28,984 nucleotides of DNA from Desulfobacterales bacterium HSG17 (GTDB lineage Bacteria > Desulfobacterota > Desulfobacteria > Desulfobacterales > Desulfococcaceae): positions 1 to 28,984 of the forward strand of contig JAUCGD010000023.1 in assembly GCA_030377945.1 (NCBI GenBank). Direction: 5' to 3'. Shown here piece after piece: positions 5,719 to 11,895 of this stretch; positions within the stretch are counted from its first letter, which is position 1; each line of letters opens with the position of its first letter. The notes under the pieces are model-generated. The model made no database searches and was not told the DNA's origin. It was given only the letters and a program-made list of their open reading frames with translations. Position numbers and translations under genes: made by a program.

Positions 5719-8424
5719 ATGCCAAAATTCGAAAACAAAAAACAAAACCTGCCCTTTGAAGATTTTATGGAGCAGTTAAAAATTCAGGGATTTATCCTTG
5801 GCGTAAATCATTACCTGCGCCTCCAGGCAATTATAAACCAGTTTGGTCCGGAATCCACGCCAGACGACCTAAAATATCTCCTCTGCCCCATCTTTGCCAC
5901 AAACAAAAAACAGCAGGAACAGTTTTACCGGGTGTTTGACCGGTATTTCCATTTGCTGAAACTTTCAGATGATTCTGGACCTGGATTTAAGGAACTCAAG
6001 TCAAAACCTGAAGAAAAAAAATCCCCCAAACCCTTGACCCTTAAAAAATGGCCTTATTTTGCTTTTTCCCTGCTGTGCCTTATTATTATTGCCCTGGCAA
6101 TACGGCATTTTGTTAAACCTTCTGAAATTAAACCACCTGGCAAAGTTGTTGAAAAAATACCCATAGAAAAAGGCAAGGTTGAAAGGCGCCCGGATCTCAG
6201 GGAAACCATACCCCTGAGCATCGGCCCGGTTCCTGATCTTAACTTTTACCAGCAATACTGGCCTGTTCTCAGGGGAATGGCCGTATCCCTGCCTTTAATT
6301 ATATTGTTTTTCACCTTTTTATATAAAAGAAAACACCGGGCCTGGGCCATACAAAAGCAGTATGGCAAAAAACCGCCCTATATCTGGCCTATAAAGGTAG
6401 AGCCTCCCCGCCCCGGTTTTCTGACCCATACCCGGTTTTATTCGGCTGCCAACCGCCTCCGTCAGCGTATTGAAAGCGATGTTTTGCGCCTTGATGTTAA
6501 TAAAACCATTGAAACCACCATTAATAAAGCCGGTTTTCCACAGTTCTGCTATCAGGCTGCAACAAAGCCTCCTGAATATCTCTTTCTTGTGGATCTGCCT
6601 GAATATGCAGATCATTATTCCCATTTTATGAAAACAATGGCTGATGCCCTGGTTCAGGAAGGTATTTTTGTGCGCTGCTTTTTTTATGCAGATGATCCCC
6701 AGGTCTGTTTTGAAGAACCTGGAGGACACAGGTTTTATCTTTCGGATTTGCAGTCAAAATTTTCCGGGCGCAGGCTCATCCTTGCAGGAACAGGTGATGC
6801 CCTTCTTGACCCCATGACAGGCAGGCCGGAACCCTGGACAGAGCTTTTTCACACATGGGAGCAGCGGGCGGTTTTAACAACCAGGAATGCAGAAGAATGG
6901 GGAATGAAGGAGATTGCCCTGGCAAAAGATTTTATTGTGCTTCCTGCAAACCTGGAAGGCTTGAATGCCCTGGTAATGTATTTTGAAAAACCTGTGAAAT
7001 ATGATTTGCGGGCCTGGAAAAATACCGGTTTTCAAGTTCCCATGATTTCAGCTCATGACTTAAATAATGCAGATAAGCTTGAAAACCGGCTTAATGATGA
7101 AAGCATTTTTCAATGGGTGTGTGCCTGTGCTGTTTATCCAGAAATAAACTGGAGCCTGACCCTTTACCTGGGTATGCTTCAAAAAAAGCCTGTAAGCGAG
7201 AATGCTTTGCTTACACTTATTCAGCTTCCCTGGTTTAAAACCGGAACCATGCCTGATGATCTGCGTCTTGAACTTATAAGCAGGCTGGATAAAGAAAAAC
7301 TGGCAGTCATCCGTCAGGCTGTTTATGATGTTCTTGAAAAGGATTCGCCTCCTGAAGACAGTGAAGCATGGGAGGCTTACTGCCTGAATCTTGGGGTTTT
7401 AAAATGGATGATCTCTCCTGAAAAACGGAAGTATTTAAAAGAAATCAAGGAAAATGAACAGAGAATTATTCGGGATTATACCTTGCTGCGCCTGCTGGAC
7501 AGCGCTCCAAAATCAATGTTAAGCCTTGTTATTCCTGAAAATCTTCATGATTTGTTTTTCAGGCATGGGATGGCTTTGTTTGGGTTTAGAAAAGGGGTTT
7601 GGGCTTGTATGGCTGTTGTGCTTGCAGTGGCGGGATTTTTGGTTTTTGCTAAGCCTGATCTTCCTGCTGTTACCGCAGGTAAAAGTCTGACACTTGAGTT
7701 TGCCCATATTCCGGCAGGGGAGTTTATGATGGGGAGTCCTGAGAGTGAACCGGGAAGATATAAAGGAGAAGAAAAATTGCATAAAGTAAAACTGACCAAA
7801 GGCTTTTACATGCAGAAAACCGAAGTAACACAGGCGCAGTGGAAGGCTGTTATGGGGAGCAATCCTTCAAATTTTAAAGATTGCGATAATTGTCCGGTTG
7901 AAAACGTTTCATGGGAGGATGTGCAGGAGTTTATAAAACAATTAAATCAAAGGGAAGGGGCGGAAAAGTACAGTCTGCCTACTGAGGCTCAGTGGGAATA
8001 TGCCTGCCGTGCTGGAAGTCGTACACCATATAGTTGGGGAAATGAAGCTGCCTGTGAAAAAATGATGTATGAAAATGATGTTGGAAGTAGTGAAGATAAA
8101 TGTGTTGAATATGTTAAAAAACAGGGTTTAAAATCTGATTCTACTGCTCAAGTAAAAAATTATGCACCAAACGATTGGGGTTTGTATGATATGCATGGAA
8201 ATGTCTGGGAGTGGTGTGAGGATTGGTATGGGGATTATACATTTGAAGCTATAGATAAAGCTGTAGTTGATCCGGTTGGGCCATCAAAAGGCGGTAACCG
8301 TGTTATACGCGGCGGCGGTTGGGACAGCGGCGCGAGGGACTGCCGTTCTGCCGTGCGCAGCAGGAGCGGGCCGGGCTACCGCAACGACTACCTGGGCTTT
8401 CGTCTTCTGAGGTCTTATCCTTAG
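5719..8424 (+). CDS. module 1: CoxE-like/vWA membrane protein with C-terminal FGE-sulfatase (C-type lectin) variable domain
   Basis: The product has 901 residues. In order: a CoxE-like N-terminal helical domain (about 11-80); TM1 (about 111-130); a short loop; TM2 (about 183-202); a degenerate vWA domain (about 285-425, EYLFLVDLPEYADHY in the MIDAS position, so DxSxS is lost); a helical region; TM3 (about 627-645, VWACMAVVLAVAGFLVFA); and an FGE-sulfatase domain (about 657-901) with IPAGEFMMGSP, PTEAQWEYACRAG and DMHGNVWEWC. Positive flanks (KKSPKPLTLKK before TM1, KRKHR after TM2, FRKG before TM3) predict vWA inside and FGE outside. The two FGE catalytic cysteines are not apparent, so this is likely a binding domain. 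Its last ~45 codons are a predicted DGR variable region. ATG 5719 is the only usable start after an upstream in-frame stop. Confidence 0.88.
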   Translation: MPKFENKKQNLPFEDFMEQLKIQGFILGVNHYLRLQAIINQFGPESTPDDLKYLLCPIFATNKKQQEQFYRVFDRYFHLLKLSDDSGPGFKELKSKPEEKKSPKPLTLKKWPYFAFSLLCLIIIALAIRHFVKPSEIKPPGKVVEKIPIEKGKVERRPDLRETIPLSIGPVPDLNFYQQYWPVLRGMAVSLPLIILFFTFLYKRKHRAWAIQKQYGKKPPYIWPIKVEPPRPGFLTHTRFYSAANRLRQRIESDVLRLDVNKTIETTINKAGFPQFCYQAATKPPEYLFLVDLPEYADHYSHFMKTMADALVQEGIFVRCFFYADDPQVCFEEPGGHRFYLSDLQSKFSGRRLILAGTGDALLDPMTGRPEPWTELFHTWEQRAVLTTRNAEEWGMKEIALAKDFIVLPANLEGLNALVMYFEKPVKYDLRAWKNTGFQVPMISAHDLNNADKLENRLNDESIFQWVCACAVYPEINWSLTLYLGMLQKKPVSENALLTLIQLPWFKTGTMPDDLRLELISRLDKEKLAVIRQAVYDVLEKDSPPEDSEAWEAYCLNLGVLKWMISPEKRKYLKEIKENEQRIIRDYTLLRLLDSAPKSMLSLVIPENLHDLFFRHGMALFGFRKGVWACMAVVLAVAGFLVFAKPDLPAVTAGKSLTLEFAHIPAGEFMMGSPESEPGRYKGEEKLHKVKLTKGFYMQKTEVTQAQWKAVMGSNPSNFKDCDNCPVENVSWEDVQEFIKQLNQREGAEKYSLPTEAQWEYACRAGSRTPYSWGNEAACEKMMYENDVGSSEDKCVEYVKKQGLKSDSTAQVKNYAPNDWGLYDMHGNVWEWCEDWYGDYTFEAIDKAVVDPVGPSKGGNRVIRGGGWDSGARDCRSAVRSRSGPGYRNDYLGFRLLRSYP
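8293..8400 (+). other. predicted DGR variable region, VR1
   Basis: This covers residues 859-894 of the vWA-FGE protein. Compared with VR2 (14478-14585) there are 14 nt differences in 12 codons: nine at position 1, five at position 2, none at position 3. In 11 of the 14, one copy has adenine. Variable codons are mostly NNC (GAC/GGC, AGC/AAC, AAC/TCC, TAC/CTC), as expected from AAC codons in a template repeat. Positions 8308-8400 are 73% GC by count, far above the surrounding gene. The site is the classic DGR target, the C-terminal edge of a C-type-lectin-fold domain. Confidence 0.8.
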
Positions 8425-8462
8425 CACTTTTACCCTTTTACCCTTTATGATATATGAGCGGA

Positions 8463-8514
8463 GTCTGGCATCATATGCTGGTCCGCGATAGCGGCCAGTC
8501 ATATGATGCCAGAC
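8463..8514. repeat. hairpin/cruciform with GATA loop, DGR-type recognition element
   Basis: The outer arms are 15 bp perfect complements (8463-8477, GTCTGGCATCATATG; 8500-8514). The inner arms CTGG/CCAG and CCGC/GCGG close a GATA tetraloop at 8487-8490, with single bulged T at 8482 and 8499. DGR target sites carry a GC-rich hairpin with a GRNA tetraloop shortly after the variable region; GATA fits GRNA. There is no T-run after it, so an intrinsic terminator is less likely. Confidence 0.7.
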
Positions 8515-8567
8515 GGAGCGACCGATCACTGGGTAACTAAAAAAGCGCCGCAGGCAGCGCACAAATT

Positions 8568-8638
8568 TTGAATCAGGATTTTCAGGATATGATAAGATAT
8601 CCAGGATATCCTTAAACATCCTGAGCATCTTGATTCAA
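8568..8638. repeat. 71-nt imperfect palindrome of TCAGGAT/ATCCTGA units
   Basis: Starting TTGAATCAGGAT and ending ATCTTGATTCAA, it contains repeated CAGGAT and ATCC(A)GGATATCC units that can fold back on each other. The same sequence is at 14753-14823. From memory, similar units are dispersed in Desulfobacterales intergenic regions. It may terminate transcription from either side. Confidence 0.55.
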
Positions 8639-8657
8639 GCAAACGGTAGCGCCGCCG

Positions 8658-9473
8658 TTATTCGATTTTCTTAAGCCATTTCAGAATTTCTTTTTTTGAA
8701 AATTTTTTTAAAATCTCATCTTCAGGAATACCCTTCAAAATCTGATCAGTAGGAATACCCTTCAAACGTTGGTCAACAGAGAATTGATTCAAAATTTCTT
8801 CATCCGAGAATTTTTCAAAAATGTGGGGCAGAATATACTCTTTATTAAAATCTTCAACAGTATAAGTCATGGCAATAACCTCCTCTATTTTATAAAAACT
8901 TATAAAAATTTCATTTATAACGGAACTTACTTGAGTACGCCATTTGTATTCTGAAAATCCGAATTTAACCGTATCAGGCACAGCACTGAAAAGGTTCCAT
9001 ATGGCATTCTTTTTTTCCTTTGCTACACGACTGAGAACAATGAGCCTGACATTTTTACTTCCCCAACTGATTTCATATACACCTGTACTTACCGGTTTCA
9101 AGTCAGTATATTTTTTAAGATTTTCAGGATACCGGGCACTGACACCGTACAATCTGAAATCTTTTGAATCAAAGAGTTTTCCAGGTGACGGGCTTATCAT
9201 TTTCCGGTAGTTCACGTAATGACCTGTAAGTTCATCAAGTGCCCATGCATCAAGAGCTTGCTGATGTGATTTATATGTCAGCAGATTATGCTTCCCCAGG
9301 TTTTCAAATCCGACAGGGATTTTTTCAGGCCGCATCCCCTCATGTTCTTCAATAATAACAACATCCAAAAACTGCTGTTTGATAGATAAATCTTTTTCAA
9401 GTTCAACCTTGTAGGCTGTGCCTGAAAAAAAGTCAGTAAGAGCTATTCCGAATAAGCGGTGCCATTGAATCAT
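8658..9473 (-). CDS. module 1: putative PD-(D/E)XK (Rpn-like) nuclease with C-terminal 9-residue repeats
   Basis: The product has 271 residues and converges on the vWA-FGE gene. The N-terminal half has a nuclease-like core: YKVELEKDLSIKQQFLDVVIIEE (split about residue 30; D37 and E42-E43 candidate acidic residues) and NLLTYKSHQQALD, which resembles the (D/E)-x-K strand with Thr in the acidic position and Lys at 68. The C-terminus is built of 9-residue repeats of the form [FI]-[SP]-x-D-E-I-L-K-x (FSDEEILNQ, FSVDQRLKG, IPTDQILKG, IPEDEILKK, FSKKEILKW). The copy at 14973-15791 is clearly homologous. The Rpn/PD-(D/E)XK assignment comes from motifs only, so the enzymatic role is uncertain. A promoter-like sequence lies at 9527-9555. 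Confidence 0.72.
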   Translation of the reverse strand: MIQWHRLFGIALTDFFSGTAYKVELEKDLSIKQQFLDVVIIEEHEGMRPEKIPVGFENLGKHNLLTYKSHQQALDAWALDELTGHYVNYRKMISPSPGKLFDSKDFRLYGVSARYPENLKKYTDLKPVSTGVYEISWGSKNVRLIVLSRVAKEKKNAIWNLFSAVPDTVKFGFSEYKWRTQVSSVINEIFISFYKIEEVIAMTYTVEDFNKEYILPHIFEKFSDEEILNQFSVDQRLKGIPTDQILKGIPEDEILKKFSKKEILKWLKKIE

Positions 9474-9526
9474 GATGTTTTCAACCTTGATGCAGAGAAG
9501 TGTATTTTCTTTTGATTATATTCTAT

Positions 9527-9555
9527 ATTTTACACCATACAAAGACAATGTGCAA
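9527..9555 (-). promoter_or_regulatory. candidate promoter of nuclease gene 1
   Basis: On the - strand TTGCAC, 17 nt and TAAAAT occur about 55-80 nt before the start codon. The same two hexamers and spacer length are kept upstream of the second nuclease (15843-15871) although the spacer itself differs, which supports function. Confidence 0.5.
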
Positions 9556-9681
9556 GGGGCTTAATCTGGCAGTTAGTGATCTTTCTTGCATTATTGAATC
9601 AGTGTTAATAAAAAGATCATGAAATAAATTCTTTAATGTTACAATATGAGATTAAGTTTGAAAATAAGATACGGGGTATGA

Positions 9682-10689
9682 ATGACTGATTCAAATGAAA
9701 AGTATGGGGTTGAAAGTACAGACTCCCAGGTCGGTATGATCGGTGACAATAATCGTGTTAATGGCGGGATACATTTTCATTCATATCAAAGCACTCCAGA
9801 GGAAATAAAAGAAAAAAAATCAACTTCTCGCAGTTCCAATGATTCTGAAACCTTTACTCAAAAAAACCGATGGCTTCTTCCATATCTTGTGGATCGGAGA
9901 CAACAGGTTGACTGCCTTGATAAAGCGGTTAATACTGGGAATAAGCCCGGTTCTCCAAAAATATGTCTTGTTCATGGTGATGAAACCCAGTGCCTTGAGG
10001 AATTCATTCAATGCCTTCAACACCGCTATTGGCAGGAATTTGAACCCCGTAACCGGAGTATGGCCGTTCCAAAACTTATTTTGCTTGACTGGCCTTATTT
10101 TTTGGATAATGAACAAGAAATTTCTGACAGGATTATTAAAGATATTTCCAGCCTCCTGCCCCGTGAACTGCATTTTTCAGATAATATCTTTGATGCAGTA
10201 AATAAATCACACAATGGAGCATTGCTGATCTGTACTTTTACCAGTTCCAATCGCCTGAAACATAAAAAGGAGATTGTTGAGCAATTTATAAATTTCTGGT
10301 CATCATGGCCGTCCAGAGGGGCGGGCGGGGTTTTTGTTTCGTGCCTTGTTATAAAATATTCACACAAAAAGGAAGCATATACAAAAAAGTTCTTTGATAT
10401 GTTTTATCGAATATTTAAAAATAATTCCGATAAATTAACAAATCAGGATATTCGTGATATTTTAAATGTCCGCCATTCTCAATGTCTGGTTCCCGAACTG
10501 GAAGGAATTGAAAAAGATCATGCAGATGCCTGGACCCGGCTTCATGAGGTTCAGGAAATCTGTATAAAGAAAAATTTGCAGCCCGGTAGTATAATCCGTG
10601 AAATTTTCAAGAATCAGGAAATAATATCAATGGAAACTTTGGCAAAAGAGCTGAAAACCAAGTTTTTAACAGAGGAGAGCGGAAATTAA
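9682..10689 (+). CDS. module 2: inactive-STAND-like conflict-system protein
   Basis: The product has 335 residues and is paralogous to 3508-4509. The first 34 residues match closely (MTDSNEK, DSQVGMIGDNNRVNGGIHFHS split by variable positions), while a basic, serine-rich linker (40-60) and the rest have diverged. The P-loop position reads CLVHGDETQCLEEFIQCL (about 95-112), again without GKS/T, so ATP binding is unlikely. GGGG at 9673-9676 precedes ATG 9682. A TACAAT at 9640-9645 is a possible -10 element, with no clear -35. It begins module 2 and is separated from moxR2 by an unusual 168-nt structured gap. A sensor or adaptor role is inferred from family context. Confidence 0.75.
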   Translation: MTDSNEKYGVESTDSQVGMIGDNNRVNGGIHFHSYQSTPEEIKEKKSTSRSSNDSETFTQKNRWLLPYLVDRRQQVDCLDKAVNTGNKPGSPKICLVHGDETQCLEEFIQCLQHRYWQEFEPRNRSMAVPKLILLDWPYFLDNEQEISDRIIKDISSLLPRELHFSDNIFDAVNKSHNGALLICTFTSSNRLKHKKEIVEQFINFWSSWPSRGAGGVFVSCLVIKYSHKKEAYTKKFFDMFYRIFKNNSDKLTNQDIRDILNVRHSQCLVPELEGIEKDHADAWTRLHEVQEICIKKNLQPGSIIREIFKNQEIISMETLAKELKTKFLTEESGN

Positions 10690-10857
10690 GGCGAACGCCG
10701 GTTTTTCGCAAAAATGCGCAACCACCTGTCTGGTGAGCAAGAATTATTTTTGGTCAGTCCGAAAAATAATTTTCGAACTCCGGATTTTATAATTTCCAAT
10801 GCAACAACAAAACATGAATAACCTGTGGATTTATCCATAGGTAAAAGGAGACACCCA
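10690..10857 (+). other. hairpin-rich gap between inactive-STAND and moxR2
   Basis: This 168-nt non-coding stretch contains several self-complementary pieces: GGCGAACGCC (10691 region), CACC-tgtct-GGTG, and AATTATTTTT paired with AAAAATAATT around a nine-base loop. The equivalent gap in module 1 is only 19 nt, so this looks like an insertion or structured leader. No known RNA family recognised. It ends with the AGGAG ribosome-binding site of moxR2. Confidence 0.35.
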
Positions 10858-11895
10858 ATGCTTTTCCCCAATTTTTTTTCAGGAAAAGGAAAAAATAAAA
10901 ATGATGAAGCCTGGAAAAATCTTCCCATTCCACAGAAAGAGGCTGAAACCCTGCCTGAAAATTATGATACAGATGAAGAACTGGCCGCTGCCGTTAATGC
11001 AGCCCTGCTGCTTGGGCAGCCTTTGTTTCTAACTGGCGAACCCGGAACCGGCAAGACACAGCTTGCTTTCAGGCTGGCATGGGAGCTTGGATTTGGCAGG
11101 CCCTTCAGGTTTGAAACTAAATCCACCAGCACTGCCCGTGATCTTTTTTACACATATGATACCCTGGGACGTTTTTATGCGGCTCACTGCAATGACTCTT
11201 GCGAGCAGAGGAAAAAACAGGAAAAGGATTATATTACTTACAATGCCCTTGGCCGCGCCATTTTACTGGCTAATGAGCATGAAAAGGTTAAAAAACTGCT
11301 GCCGGAAAATTTTAAGCACACTGGCCCTAAGCGCTCTGTTGTTCTTATAGATGAAATTGACAAGGCTCCCCGTGATTTTCCCAATGATATTTTAAATGAA
11401 ATTGAGAATATGTATTTTCGAATATCTGAGCTTGAGAATGTAAAAATTGAGGCAGATGCACAGATGAGTCCTGTGGTTGTCATTACCAGCAATTCGGAAA
11501 AAAATCTGCCTGATCCTTTTTTACGGCGCTGTGTTTTTCATCATATTGCTTTTCCCGAATCTGACCGGATGAAGCTGATTATGGAAAATCGTTTACAAGA
11601 AATCCCTGTGCGCTCAGACAAGGCCAAAACCCTTGATGACCGGATGTTGTCTGATGCAATGGCTCTGTTTTATCATTTAAGGCTGGAATCTCATGGACTG
11701 CAAAAATCACCGTCCACAGCCGAACTTATAGCATGGCTTCAGGCTCTCCGGGAATTTACAGATATTGATAATCCGGCAGCAGACAGCGGGGCTGTGCAAA
11801 ATACCCTGGGGATCCTGATAAAAAAGCAGGAAGACTTAAAAACAGCAAAGGGAATTGTTGACACATGGTTTCAGAATCGGAACGCTCAGGTTTAA
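10858..11895 (+). CDS. module 2: MoxR-family AAA+ ATPase
   Basis: The product is 345 residues from ATG 10858. Walker A GEPGTGKT is at 60-67, STSTARDLFYTYDTLGRF follows, Walker B VVLIDEID is at 161-168, then sensor-1 TSNSEKNLP and FLRRC. It is strongly similar to moxR1 in the ATPase core (IDEIDKAPRD-PNDILNE-EN) but differs at the N-terminus. ATG 10858 is chosen over an upstream GTG at 10825 because AGGAG lies seven nt before it. The end overlaps the vWA-FGE start by 31 nt, giving translational coupling and probably stoichiometric assembly. This is the undisturbed arrangement that module 1 lost to a MITE. Confidence 0.93.
   Translation: MLFPNFFSGKGKNKNDEAWKNLPIPQKEAETLPENYDTDEELAAAVNAALLLGQPLFLTGEPGTGKTQLAFRLAWELGFGRPFRFETKSTSTARDLFYTYDTLGRFYAAHCNDSCEQRKKQEKDYITYNALGRAILLANEHEKVKKLLPENFKHTGPKRSVVLIDEIDKAPRDFPNDILNEIENMYFRISELENVKIEADAQMSPVVVITSNSEKNLPDPFLRRCVFHHIAFPESDRMKLIMENRLQEIPVRSDKAKTLDDRMLSDAMALFYHLRLESHGLQKSPSTAELIAWLQALREFTDIDNPAADSGAVQNTLGILIKKQEDLKTAKGIVDTWFQNRNAQV

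Larger units (their letters stand above)
8401..8656 (+). repeat. 256-nt near-identical block downstream of VR1
   Basis: This covers the last eight codons, the stop and the intergenic sequence up to the convergent nuclease gene. It matches 14586-14841 with two differences (8560 C/T, 8624 A/G). It includes TTTTACCC repeats, the GATA-loop hairpin (8463-8514) and a palindrome (8568-8638). The invariant first part, LGFRLLRSYP and stop, would be the DGR 'initiation of mutagenic homing' (IMH) segment. Confidence 0.85.

Noticed and set aside
5719..8424. Active formylglycine-generating (sulfatase-activating) enzyme
   Set aside because: The catalytic cysteine pair is not apparent, the domain is the tail of a vWA membrane protein and there is no sulfatase nearby.
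8463..8514. Hairpin as a simple intrinsic terminator
   Set aside because: No T-run follows on either strand, and the loop and placement fit a DGR element better; a secondary role in termination is not excluded.
8284..8628. Long open frame on the - strand across VR1 and its hairpin, also at 13995-14813
   Set aside because: It lies antisense to the GC-rich FGE 3' end and runs through palindromes. The composition is arginine/alanine-rich low complexity, there is no ribosome-binding site, and it is repeated only because the DNA is repeated.
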